DNA from: Nitratireductor soli
GTDB lineage: Bacteria > Pseudomonadota > Alphaproteobacteria > Rhizobiales > Rhizobiaceae
DNA length: 64,000 nucleotides
Assembly (NCBI RefSeq): GCF_001050155.1
Contig: NZ_LFVY01000012.1
Location: forward strand, 149,428-213,427
Direction of reading: 5' to 3'
Both the position numbers and the translations under genes were made by a program. The stretch's first letter is position 1, and each line of letters begins with the position of its first letter. Below are positions 7,536 to 15,410 of this stretch, piece by piece. The notes under the pieces were generated by a model, which was not told where the DNA came from, ran no database searches, and saw only the letters and a list, made by a program, of their open reading frames with translations.

Positions 7536-9035
7536 ATGGCACGCGCCATCATGCTGCAAGGAACGGGATCGGATGTCGGCAAATCGGTTCTCGTTGCCGG
7601 CCTGTGCCGGGTGGCGAGGAATCGCGGCCTGACGGTGCGCCCCTTCAAGCCGCAGAACATGTCGAACAACGCGGCGGTGGCCGCCATCCCGGGCACTGCG
7701 GAGATGGGCGAGATCGGCCGCGCGCAATGGCTGCAGGCGCTCGCCTGCGGCGTCGCGCCGACCGTCGACATGAACCCGGTGCTGATCAAGCCGGAAAGCG
7801 ACACGGGCGCGCAGCTCGTCGTGCAGGGCCTCGCGCGCGGCGCGTCGAAGGCGCGCGATTATCAATCCCGCAAGGGCGAACTTCTCGGCGCCGTGCTGCA
7901 ATCCTTCAAACGGCTTTGCGCGGATGCCGATCTCGTCATCGTCGAAGGCGCCGGCTCGCCGGCGGAAATCAACCTGCGCGCCCGCGACATTGCCAATATG
8001 GGCTTTGCGACACGGGCTGACGTGCCGGTCGTGCTGGTCGGCGATATCGACCGGGGAGGGGTGATCGCCGCCCTTGCCGGCACGCACCTCATCCTCGATG
8101 AGGAGGACCGGCGCATGATCATCGGCACCATCGTCAACAAGTTCCGCGGCGACATTTCGCTGTTCGACGAAGGGCTGGCCGCCATCAATCGCTTCACCGG
8201 CTGGCGCTCCTTCGGCGTCGTGCCGTGGCTGGCCGATGCGGCACGCCTGCCGTCGGAGGATTCGGTGATGCTGGCGCGCCGCGCCAGCCCCATGGCGGCA
8301 AAGCTGAAGGTCGCGGTGCCGATGCTGTCGCGGATCGCCAATTTCGACGATCTCGATCCCTTGTCGGCCGAACCGGAGGTCGAGGTGGTGTTCGTCCCGC
8401 CCGGCGAGCGCCTGCCGCGCGATGCGGGCCTGATCGTCATTCCCGGCTCCAAATCGACCGTCGCCGATCTTGCCTTCCTGCGCCGGCAGGGCTGGGCCGA
8501 CGACATCGCCGCGCATCGCGCCCGCGGCGGCCATGTGGCCGGCCTGTGCGGCGGCTACCAGATGCTCGGGCGCCTCATCGATGATCCCGATGGTTTCGAG
8601 GGCGCTTCGGGTCGTGTCGACGGGCTCGGCCTGCTCGACATCGAAACGGTCATGCAGCCGCAGAAGGCGGTGCGCGAAGTGGCCGCGCATTCGCCGCGCT
8701 ACGACACGCCGATCTCCGGTTACGAGATTCACATCGGGCGCAGCGACGGACCGGATTGCGCCCGGCCCGTGGCGATGATCGGCGACCGCCCCGACGGGGC
8801 GATCTCGCAGGACGGCCGGGTGTTCGGCACCTATATCCATGGTCTGTTCGGCGACGATGCCTTCCGCGCGCGCTTCCTGCGCGATTTCGGCATCGAGACC
8901 GGCGGCGTCAACCACCGCCGGCAGGTGGAGGCGGCGCTCGACGCCATTGCCGCGCAACTGGAAACGCATCTCGATTGCGATGCGCTCCTGGCTGCCGCGC
9001 GTTATAGCGTTTTGCAGTCAGGTGGAATCACCTGA
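7536..9035 (+). CDS. cobQ: Cobyric acid synthase (adenosylcobyric acid synthase, glutamine-hydrolysing)
   Basis: A 499-residue enzyme that amidates side chains b, d, e and g of adenosylcobyrinic acid a,c-diamide in aerobic B12 synthesis. The N-terminal ATP-binding domain has GTGSDVGKS (residues 10-18) and FKPQNMSNNAAV. The C-terminal class I glutamine amidotransferase domain has the nucleophile cysteine in GLCGGYQML near residue 337 and the histidine in YIHGLFGDD near residue 434. It stands alone here, with no other cob genes in the window. The last ten or so codons (SVLQSGGIT) and the TGA are made of dispersed repeat copy B, so the natural end was probably near residue 489 and the repeat now supplies the stop. 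Confidence 0.93.
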   Translation: MARAIMLQGTGSDVGKSVLVAGLCRVARNRGLTVRPFKPQNMSNNAAVAAIPGTAEMGEIGRAQWLQALACGVAPTVDMNPVLIKPESDTGAQLVVQGLARGASKARDYQSRKGELLGAVLQSFKRLCADADLVIVEGAGSPAEINLRARDIANMGFATRADVPVVLVGDIDRGGVIAALAGTHLILDEEDRRMIIGTIVNKFRGDISLFDEGLAAINRFTGWRSFGVVPWLADAARLPSEDSVMLARRASPMAAKLKVAVPMLSRIANFDDLDPLSAEPEVEVVFVPPGERLPRDAGLIVIPGSKSTVADLAFLRRQGWADDIAAHRARGGHVAGLCGGYQMLGRLIDDPDGFEGASGRVDGLGLLDIETVMQPQKAVREVAAHSPRYDTPISGYEIHIGRSDGPDCARPVAMIGDRPDGAISQDGRVFGTYIHGLFGDDAFRARFLRDFGIETGGVNHRRQVEAALDAIAAQLETHLDCDALLAAARYSVLQSGGIT

Positions 9036-9106
9036 CGTCCGTAAAATGCGGAAAAACAAGGAAATAGAGCGTCCTTTGTGCGTCCGAATGGACGCACGGC
9101 GCTCTA
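9004..9106. repeat. Dispersed repeat family 1, full copy B, between convergent genes
   Basis: Carries agcgttttgcagtcaggtgg, the hairpin to cacctgac, then gtccg-aaatgcgg and the gagcgtcc...ggcgctcta module. It is in the reverse orientation of copy A. It fills the whole gap between cobQ (+) and the VOC gene (-): the TGA of cobQ (9033-9035) and the complement of the VOC stop TAG (9104-9106) are both inside the element. Confidence 0.85.
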
Positions 9107-9538
9107 GCCGTCGTCGGGTCGTTCGTGCGCTTTCGGCCAATAGGTGCCGAAACACCAGACATTGCCTTCCGGGTCGCTGCAGATGAAATCGCGGCTGCCA
9201 TAGTCGCAGTCAGTCAGGCCCTCGAGGATGTCCGCCCCGGCGGCCTGCGCGCGCGCGAACAACGCATCGGCGTCATCGACGGCGATGTAGAGCGATTTGC
9301 CGCCCGCATGTCCGGGCCCGCCGACCATCGCGCCATAGGCGTCGTCGGCGGTTTCGCCGAGCATGATCATCGATGAGCCGAGCGCCAGCTCGGCATGCAC
9401 GGTTCGCCCGGCATTCTCGTGTCTGGAGTGGATCCTGAAGCCGAAGGCCTCGACGAGCCAGTCGATCATGCGGGCCGCGTCGCGGTAGCGGAAGGTCGGG
9501 TAGATGCGTGGCGGTTCGATGGACATGTCATGGGTCAT
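9104..9538 (-). CDS. VOC superfamily (glyoxalase/bleomycin-resistance fold) protein
   Basis: A 144-residue small protein with the paired beta-alpha-beta-beta-beta units of the VOC fold: PTFRYRDAARMIDWLVEAFGF at the start, LGSSMIMLGE in the middle, and the closing SRDFICSDPEGNVWCFGTYWP. The ATG at 9538 has an AGGAGG site before it. The function is not predictable; related proteins include PhnB-like and glyoxalase-like enzymes. An AraC regulator lies 109 bases upstream on the same strand and may control it. Its stop codon lies within dispersed repeat copy B. Confidence 0.8.
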   Translation of the reverse strand: MTHDMSIEPPRIYPTFRYRDAARMIDWLVEAFGFRIHSRHENAGRTVHAELALGSSMIMLGETADDAYGAMVGGPGHAGGKSLYIAVDDADALFARAQAAGADILEGLTDCDYGSRDFICSDPEGNVWCFGTYWPKAHERPDDG

Positions 9539-9647
9539 GGAAAGCCTCCTTTGCCTCGGAACGCTTCACACTGGCAGAGGGTTGCCGCCCGGTCTTGAAG
9601 GAATGTTACCTTTGCCGCCGGCAGCAGCAACCCGAACAAGTGGACGT

Positions 9648-10499
9648 TCAAACGAGGCGCGCCTGCCAGTCGGATGGCGTTTCGCCGGCGAACGCGACGA
9701 ACTCGCGCACCAGATGGGCCTGATCCGCATAGGCGCATTCGGCGGCGATGTCGGCCCAGCGCGGCGTGCCGGCGCGCGCCAGCCGAAGCACGCTGTGAAA
9801 GCGCATCATGCGGGCGACGGTTTTCGGGGAAAGTCCGATCTCCTCGCGAAACCGCTGCGCCAGATGCTTGCGGCTCCAGTCCAGTTCGCCGGCAATGTCG
9901 GAGATGCGCACCGTGCCTTCGCTGACATGGAGGCGCTGAAGCGCCCGGTGAACGGCGGGCGAGGGCGCTGCCCGCTCGTCAAGCCGGCGATAGACGAAGG
10001 CCTCGGCGAGATCCAGGCGGCGCTGCCAATCGGTCTCCTCGCCAAGCCTTTGCCGCAGCCGGTCGGCGCTATCGCCAAGGAGCGCGTCCAAGGGCACCAA
10101 TTGTCCTGTCAGTTCGTGCATCGGCAGGCCGAAGAAGCGGCGCGCGCCTTGCGGCGTGAAATTGACCTGGATGCAGGCCGATGCGCCGAAGGAATCGATC
10201 ACCGCCGGCCCGGCGAAAAGTCCCGCCGCAAACGTCCCGAAACATTCGTCCGGTTGCGGCGCGCGGCCAAGGGCGATGGCGAACGGGGCGTCGAAGCTGA
10301 TGATCATCGGCACGACCAGCGATGCCGCATCGCGCTGGCGAAAATGTCCCGGCAGCGATTCCGAATAGAAGATGAAGTCGTCGACCGCATGGCGATAGGC
10401 TGGCAGAGCGCTGCGGCGGCGCAGGAAAAAGCCATCCATCGCCGGTGGAACGGGACCGGTGGGCGAATCCTTCCATTGATCGGTGGCGCAAGCCTGCAT
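9648..10499 (-). CDS. AraC family transcriptional regulator
   Basis: A 283-residue protein with a C-terminal AraC-type double helix-turn-helix (about residues 180-280): VRISDIAGELDWSRKHLAQR forms the first helix-turn-helix and WADIAAECAYADQAHLVREF the second. The N-terminal 170 residues would be the ligand or dimerisation domain and are not assigned. It precedes the VOC gene on the same strand, so the two may form a regulator-target pair. An 18-base perfect palindrome lies 17 bases upstream of the start, consistent with autoregulation or an mRNA hairpin. Confidence 0.85.
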   Translation of the reverse strand: MQACATDQWKDSPTGPVPPAMDGFFLRRRSALPAYRHAVDDFIFYSESLPGHFRQRDAASLVVPMIISFDAPFAIALGRAPQPDECFGTFAAGLFAGPAVIDSFGASACIQVNFTPQGARRFFGLPMHELTGQLVPLDALLGDSADRLRQRLGEETDWQRRLDLAEAFVYRRLDERAAPSPAVHRALQRLHVSEGTVRISDIAGELDWSRKHLAQRFREEIGLSPKTVARMMRFHSVLRLARAGTPRWADIAAECAYADQAHLVREFVAFAGETPSDWQARLV

Positions 10500-10516
10500 C
10501 GCTGCAGCCTATCGCA

Positions 10517-10534
10517 TTTCGCCGGCCGGCGAAA
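10517..10534. promoter_or_regulatory. Perfect 18-base palindrome upstream of the AraC gene
   Basis: TTTCGCCGGCCGGCGAAA is its own reverse complement and ends 17 bases before the AraC-family start codon at 10499. At this position it could be an operator or a hairpin in the 5' untranslated region. Confidence 0.45.
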
Positions 10535-10630
10535 CGCCCCGCACCGCCCGAAGGCGCATCCGAGGGAAGAGGGTGTCTTGCCGCGTCCCCGGGATCATAC
10601 GCATCCCCGGCAAGCATGCCCGCGCCGGGG

Positions 10631-10801
10631 CTAAAGCCCCTTGAACACCACGCCGGCGGCGAGCAGCACATAGGCGATCGTCATGATCCATACGGCCGGC
10701 AGCGGCACGAAGGACAGGACGTTCAGCGCGACGATCAGCGCCACCAGGGCGATGATCAGGCTCAGGAGAAAGATGAGTTTGGTCGGTGGGTTGAGTGCCA
10801 T
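10631..10801 (-). CDS. Small hydrophobic membrane protein (56 residues)
   Basis: A short frame from ATG at 10801 to TAG at 10631. The peptide starts MALNPPTKLIFLLSLIIAL and has two hydrophobic stretches, about residues 9-30 and 33-51, separated by a short turn, ending VVFKGL. The consistent third-position GC and the membrane-hairpin layout suggest a real gene. It resembles generic two-helix inner membrane proteins of rhizobia, without a known role. A GGGGCT/AGCCCC stem spans its stop codon. Confidence 0.6.
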   Translation of the reverse strand: MALNPPTKLIFLLSLIIALVALIVALNVLSFVPLPAVWIMTIAYVLLAAGVVFKGL

Positions 10802-10853
10802 TGGATCCTCGCGGAAAGTGTTTCAGCGAGCATTCAGTAGCGGCAAGGGAGGC

Positions 10854-11639
10854 TTATAGGCCAATAGAGCGCAACAGCGGGTTGTCGGCATCCATCAGGA
10901 GGCGCACCGCCAGCGCCAGACAGACCAGCACGAGAAGCGGCTTGATCAGCCCCGATCCCCGCTTCATGGCGAAGGACGCGCCGATGCGCGCGCCGGCGAT
11001 CTGCGCCACCCCCATCACCAGCCCCGTCTTCCAGGAGACCGCGCCGATGGCGGCGAATGCGGCGAAGCCGCCGATATTGGAGGCGAAGTTGAGAAACTTG
11101 GTGTGCGCCGTGGCCTTCAGCAGGCCCTGGCCCGCCAGGCTGACGAAGGCCAGCATGAGGAACGAGCCGGTGCCCGGGCCGAAGGCGCCGTCGTAGAGGC
11201 CCAGAAGCGGTGCGATGGTCAGCCCGAAAAGAAGCGGCGAAATGCGTTCCGCCCGGTCGATATCGCCGAGATTGGGCTTGAAGACGAAATAGAGCGCCAC
11301 GGCAATGAGCAGGACAGGCATCATGCCGCGCAGCAGCGCCGCCGGCAGGACGGTGGCGATCAACGCGCCGACGATCGATGCCAGAAAGGCGAGAAAGCCC
11401 GGCAGGAACTGGCGCTTGACATCGACGTGGCCACCCTTGGCATAGGCATAGGCGGCGGCCCCGGTGCCGAAAAGCCCCTGCAGCTTGTTGGTCCCCAGCG
11501 CTTGGACCGGCGGAAAACCGGCCAGAAGCAGGGCCGGTATCGTCACCAGCCCGCCGCCACCGGCTATGGCATCCATGAAGCCGGCGAAGAAGGCGGCCAG
11601 CGTGAGGAGAAGCAGGATTTCAATCGATACGTCAAACAT
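10854..11639 (-). CDS. TSUP family permease (sulfite exporter TauE/SafE family)
   Basis: A 261-residue inner membrane protein with about eight hydrophobic segments and two internally related halves. The family motif DAIAGGGGLVTIPAL lies at residues 23-37, and GLYDGAFGPGTGSFLML near residue 147 is its counterpart in the second half. TSUP proteins move sulfur-containing anions or small organic acids across the inner membrane. No substrate can be inferred, since the neighbouring genes are unrelated. Length and topology are normal for the family. Confidence 0.88.
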   Translation of the reverse strand: MFDVSIEILLLLTLAAFFAGFMDAIAGGGGLVTIPALLLAGFPPVQALGTNKLQGLFGTGAAAYAYAKGGHVDVKRQFLPGFLAFLASIVGALIATVLPAALLRGMMPVLLIAVALYFVFKPNLGDIDRAERISPLLFGLTIAPLLGLYDGAFGPGTGSFLMLAFVSLAGQGLLKATAHTKFLNFASNIGGFAAFAAIGAVSWKTGLVMGVAQIAGARIGASFAMKRGSGLIKPLLVLVCLALAVRLLMDADNPLLRSIGL

Positions 11640-12098
11640 TCAGCACACTTCGCCTGCATCAGCTGGATCTGGACATCGGAAAGGCAATTCATTGGGGGCG
11701 GGCGCGAGGCAGCAAACTCGGCGCTTGCATCACACCGGGTGCATTTCTGCAAGCATAATTGCCCGCAGCCGCACTTGACGTGAACTCTGCTTCAACCAAA
11801 TGCCGTCATGTACGGTCAGGACCTATTGATCTTGCAGGATTGGCGAACGATGGACACGGAAATGCAAGGAGAGACGCGCAGGGCGGGCTTACGCCCGGCC
11901 AGGCGGCTCGACGCGGCAGTTCAAAGTCCATCGCCCGTTCCTTCGGGATATGGCCAATTTGCCTGGAGAGAGCGTTGCGAGCCTTTGAAAACCGGATGGT
12001 TTCCTGCAGGCTTGCGCCTCCTCTCCAGGCAAATTGACTCATACCAATCCAGCAAGATTAATGGGGCCTGACCCTGGTCTGGGAGAACGGGAAGGAAC
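11640..12098. other. Gene-poor interval holding a MITE-like element
   Basis: The 459 bases between the TSUP gene and the 140-residue frame contain no convincing coding sequence. The right-hand part is taken up by nested inverted repeats (11815-12072, entered separately); nothing else is recognised. Confidence 0.6.
11815..12072. mobile_element. MITE-like element with nested terminal inverted repeats
   Basis: Outer arms of 29 bases at 11815-11843 (gtcaggacctattgatcttg...) and 12044-12072 are complementary at 25 of 29 positions. An inner pair, ccaatttgcctggagag near 11954 and its near complement ctctccaggcaaattg near 12021, makes a second stem. No transposase is encoded in the 258 bases. The arm with ggggcctgac resembles the REP-type ends seen with REP-associated tyrosine transposases, an impression from memory rather than a search result. 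Confidence 0.55.
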
Positions 12099-12521
12099 AT
12101 GATGCCGCGAGCGCCAGGACATGGAAAGGAACTGCCTGCCGGGACCGGGGCTGCAATGCAGGCGGCGTTGAGCGCCGATCTGTTGATGCTGCTGCGTCTG
12201 GCGCTTTCTGATGACGCGCTGGGCATGCGGGAGAGCGAGGTGCTGCGGCGCGTCGCACGGGATGCTTTCGGCATCGCCGATCTCGACGAGGAAGGCCTGT
12301 TCGACGCCCTCGACGGGTTTGGTTCCTCGGCAAATGCCTTCCAGGCACGCCAGGTCCTGCGCGGCGGCGGCCGCGAATACGGCATCACGCTGGCGCGATT
12401 GCTCCACACCATTGCCGAAAGCGATGTTGAACTCATGCGGCGGCGTGACCGCCTCGGCACGCGCGTCGCCGATATTCTCGATCTCTCCCCCGATGAGGTG
12501 AAAGCGCCTGCGGACCGCTGA
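12099..12521 (+). CDS. Hypothetical protein, possibly TerB-like
   Basis: A 140-residue frame with GGAAGGAAC before the ATG. The protein is mostly helical and acidic, with repeated Leu/Ala helices: LSADLLMLLRLALSDDALGM, then RVARDAFGIADLDEEGLFDAL and LARLLHTIAESDVELMRRRD. The pattern of an acidic residue after each helix loosely recalls the TerB/DUF533 helical fold, but this is weak. It follows the MITE-like element and is convergent with a LysR gene. I do not assign a function. Confidence 0.6.
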   Translation: MMPRAPGHGKELPAGTGAAMQAALSADLLMLLRLALSDDALGMRESEVLRRVARDAFGIADLDEEGLFDALDGFGSSANAFQARQVLRGGGREYGITLARLLHTIAESDVELMRRRDRLGTRVADILDLSPDEVKAPADR

Positions 12522-12536
12522 AATGTGCCGCTGCCG

Positions 12537-13436
12537 CTATGGGGCGGTTTCCTCCGCTGCGATCTGCGCCAGAATCCAGGACCGGAAGGCGGAAATCTTG
12601 GGAATGTTGCGCCGGCTTTCAGGATAGACGAGCCAGAAGGCGTTGCCGTCCGTTGCGGTCAGGTCGAATGGCTGGACGAGCATTCCGCTGGCCAATTCCG
12701 CATGAAAGAATGCCGGCGTCAGGATGGCCGCGCCCTGGCCGCTCATTGCCGCTCGCGCGTCGCTTGTTTGTGATCCCGTCCGCATTCCGGCGCGCTTTGC
12801 CGGCGGTCGGTAGGCTGTGCCAGCCGCCTCACACCACATTTGCCAGCGTTTATCCTCCGGATCGATGAAGGGCAGCCGCAACAGGTCTTGCGCCGTCCGG
12901 ACACCGCCAATGGATGCAGCCAGTTGCGGGCTCAACAAAGGCGTGAACTCCGTACGCATCAGACGATGCGCGCGGAGCCCCGGCCAATGGCCGTCGCCGA
13001 CGCGGATCGCCACGTCGAAGGGGTCGCGCGCGAAATCGATCCGACGTTGCGTGTTGTCGAGGCGCACGGCCATGTGCGGATGCCTGACCTGGAACGTTCC
13101 AAGCCGCTGGGCGAGCCAGTTGCTGGCGAAAATCGGTACCGTGCTGAGGGCGAGCGTGGTTGTGGTGTTGGTTCGCGCCGTGGCGAAGGCGGCTTCCATA
13201 CGGGCGAAGGAATCGATGATCGCCGGGGCGAGCGCCCGACCCGTTTCCGACAGTGCGACGGCGCGCGAATGCCTCTCGAACAAACGGTCGCCGAGACGCT
13301 CTTCCAAAAGCTTGATCTGATAGCTCACCGCCGCCTGCGTCATTCCAAGCTCTTCGGCGGCGCGCGTGAAATTCTCGTGCCGTGCCGCCGCCTCGAACAC
13401 GCGAACGGCTGCCATCGGTGGCATCCGAGCATTCAT
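12537..13436 (-). CDS. LysR family transcriptional regulator, GcvA-like
   Basis: A 299-residue regulator with an N-terminal winged helix-turn-helix (AARHENFTRAAEELGMTQAA at residues 16-35, then VSYQIKLLEERLG). A substrate-binding-like effector domain follows (STVPIFASNWLAQRLGTFQV near 98 and onward). The GcvA subgroup is suggested by the N-terminus MPPMAAVRVFEAAARHENFT and the P-F-ASNWL motif. It is divergent from a 67-residue small gene starting 112 bases away, the usual layout of a LysR regulator and its target. The effector is unknown. Confidence 0.87.
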   Translation of the reverse strand: MNARMPPMAAVRVFEAAARHENFTRAAEELGMTQAAVSYQIKLLEERLGDRLFERHSRAVALSETGRALAPAIIDSFARMEAAFATARTNTTTTLALSTVPIFASNWLAQRLGTFQVRHPHMAVRLDNTQRRIDFARDPFDVAIRVGDGHWPGLRAHRLMRTEFTPLLSPQLAASIGGVRTAQDLLRLPFIDPEDKRWQMWCEAAGTAYRPPAKRAGMRTGSQTSDARAAMSGQGAAILTPAFFHAELASGMLVQPFDLTATDGNAFWLVYPESRRNIPKISAFRSWILAQIAAEETAP

Positions 13437-13548
13437 AGGAACAAGCTCTCCTTATGATTGTGCATCCGTATTTAATTGGTAATCCGTTGTAATATGGGGA
13501 ACGCTGCGCAGACACTTAAGTAGAGCTGATACCAAGGCGGATGTCAAA

Positions 13549-13752
13549 ATGCCGATCCTCTCCATACTGCGCTTCCGCCTGCCGACGAAGAACAACGTGA
13601 TCGAAGGCCAGTCGCGGCGATACCGGAATATCCACATCGACTCATTGTCGCCGCAGCTCAGACGCGACCTCGGCCTGCACGAGCAGATGCCGGCCGGCAA
13701 ACACGACCGGCCCCGTCTGAGCGCCGGGTCGTTGTTGGATTTGTTTCGGTAG
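13549..13752 (+). CDS. Small basic protein, DUF1127-like
   Basis: A 67-residue frame with AGGCGG before the ATG. The peptide is rich in arginine and contains the segment LSPQLRRDLGLHEQMP, which recalls the LSDxxLxDIGL signature of DUF1127 small proteins common in rhizobia. Some DUF1127 proteins bind RNA or act in phosphate or stress responses, but this match is tentative. It is divergent from the LysR regulator and a natural candidate for its target. Confidence 0.5.
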   Translation: MPILSILRFRLPTKNNVIEGQSRRYRNIHIDSLSPQLRRDLGLHEQMPAGKHDRPRLSAGSLLDLFR

Positions 13753-13790
13753 AGGCCGGTTCGATCTCCGCCAGCGATGTTGCGGCGGCT

Positions 13791-15410
13791 TCAGGTCCGC
13801 ATGCGCGCGGCGAGCGCCTGTTCCAGATCGGGTGCGGCCTCGACCAGGGCGCGTGCGGCCGGGGTCGCGGGATGCTTCAATACTTCGCGCGTCGGGCCCC
13901 GCTCGACGATGCGCCCCTCATCCATCACCATCACTTCGTCGGTGATCGCCCGCGCCACCGTCAGGTCGTGGGTGATGAACAGATAGGTCAGGCCGAGCCG
14001 CTGGTTGAGATCGGCGAACAAATCAAGGATCTGCGCCCGGATCGACACGTCGAGCGCCGACACCGGCTCGTCGGCGACGATCAGCTTCGGACGCGTGATG
14101 ATGGCGCGGGCGATGGAGATGCGTTGCCGCTGGCCGCCGGAAAACTCATGCGGGAACTTGTCCATGTCGGCCGGCGCCAGCCCGACCTCGTCGAGCGCCT
14201 GCGCCACCAGATCGCGCCGCTCAGCCGCGCTCGGCTGCGTGTCGAGCAGATGCAGCGGTTCGGCCACCAGCCGCTCGACGCGATGGCGCGGGTCGAACGA
14301 GCCGTAGGGGTCCTGGAACACCACCTGCATGTTGCGCCGCGCGCCGCGCAATTGCGCCTCGCTCTTGCCGGCCAGCGTCTCGCCCATCAGGCGAATTTCG
14401 CCGGCGGTGGGCCGGTCGAGCGCCAGGATCATGCGGGCGAGCGTCGATTTTCCGCAGCCCGAACGGCCCACCAGCGCCACGGCGTGGCCGGCTGGCATTG
14501 AAAAACTGACCGCGTCCACGGCGCGGAACGGCTTGTCCTGGGCGAACAGCCCTCTGCGCCGGCCCGGATAGTCGCGCGTAATGCCGGAGACCTCGAGCAG
14601 CGCCGGCGCGGCTTGCACCACTGCGCGGCCGTTGGCGCGCGCCGGCACATGGGTCGAGGCTTCCGCCAGTTGCCGCGTATAGGGATGGCGCTTGGCGCTG
14701 AGGATATCGGCCGTCGGCCCGGCTTCCATCACCTCGCCGCTCCGCATGATCGTCACCCGGTCGGCCATTTCGGCGACGACCGCCAGATCGTGCGAGATCA
14801 GAAGCAGCCCCATGCGGCTTTCGTCGACCAGGTCGCGCAGAAGGTCGAGGATCTGCGCCTGCAGCACCACGTCGAGCGCTGTCGTCGGCTCGTCGGCGAT
14901 CAGCAGTTTCGGCTTCAGCGCGCAGGCAATGGCGATCACCACGCGCTGCCGCTGGCCGCCGGAAAGCTCGTGCGGAAAGCGCGACAGGGGGAATTGCGCC
15001 TCGGGCAGGCCGACCCGGTCGAGGATGGCGCGGGCGCGCGCCTCGGCATCGGCGCGGTTGGCGCCGGTATGCCAGCGTATGCCCTCTGCCACCTGCTCGC
15101 CGATGGATTTGACCGGGTTCAGCGCCGTCATCGGCTCCTGGAACACCATGCCGAGATCGTCGCCGCGCAGCCGGCACATGGCTTCTTCGGGAGCCGCCAG
15201 AATGTCGATGCCGTCGAAGGTGACGCGACCCCTGGCGCGCGCGGCCTCCGGCAGGAGCTGCATAATGGTCAGCGCCGTCATCGACTTGCCGGAACCCGAT
15301 TCGCCGACCAGCCCCAGCACCTCGCCGGATGCGATCGTCAGGTCGATGTCCTTCAATATGGTCGCCTCGCCGATCTCCAGCGACAGGTTCTCGATCGACA
15401 GCAGGCTCAT
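13791..15410 (-). CDS. Dipeptide-type ABC transporter, fused double ATP-binding protein
   Basis: A 539-residue protein made of two DppD/DppF-like ATPase units. The first Walker A is GESGSGKS (residues 36-43) with LSGGQRQRV near residue 170; the second Walker A is GRSGCGKS near residue 314 with FSGGQRQRI near residue 430. Each unit has a Walker B and switch histidine (LLISHDLAV; FITHDLTVA). Such fusions energise uptake of peptides, glutathione or other small amides. The gene is last in an operon of binding protein, two permeases and this ATPase, overlapping the second permease gene by ATGA. Confidence 0.92.
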   Translation of the reverse strand: MSLLSIENLSLEIGEATILKDIDLTIASGEVLGLVGESGSGKSMTALTIMQLLPEAARARGRVTFDGIDILAAPEEAMCRLRGDDLGMVFQEPMTALNPVKSIGEQVAEGIRWHTGANRADAEARARAILDRVGLPEAQFPLSRFPHELSGGQRQRVVIAIACALKPKLLIADEPTTALDVVLQAQILDLLRDLVDESRMGLLLISHDLAVVAEMADRVTIMRSGEVMEAGPTADILSAKRHPYTRQLAEASTHVPARANGRAVVQAAPALLEVSGITRDYPGRRRGLFAQDKPFRAVDAVSFSMPAGHAVALVGRSGCGKSTLARMILALDRPTAGEIRLMGETLAGKSEAQLRGARRNMQVVFQDPYGSFDPRHRVERLVAEPLHLLDTQPSAAERRDLVAQALDEVGLAPADMDKFPHEFSGGQRQRISIARAIITRPKLIVADEPVSALDVSIRAQILDLFADLNQRLGLTYLFITHDLTVARAITDEVMVMDEGRIVERGPTREVLKHPATPAARALVEAAPDLEQALAARMRT

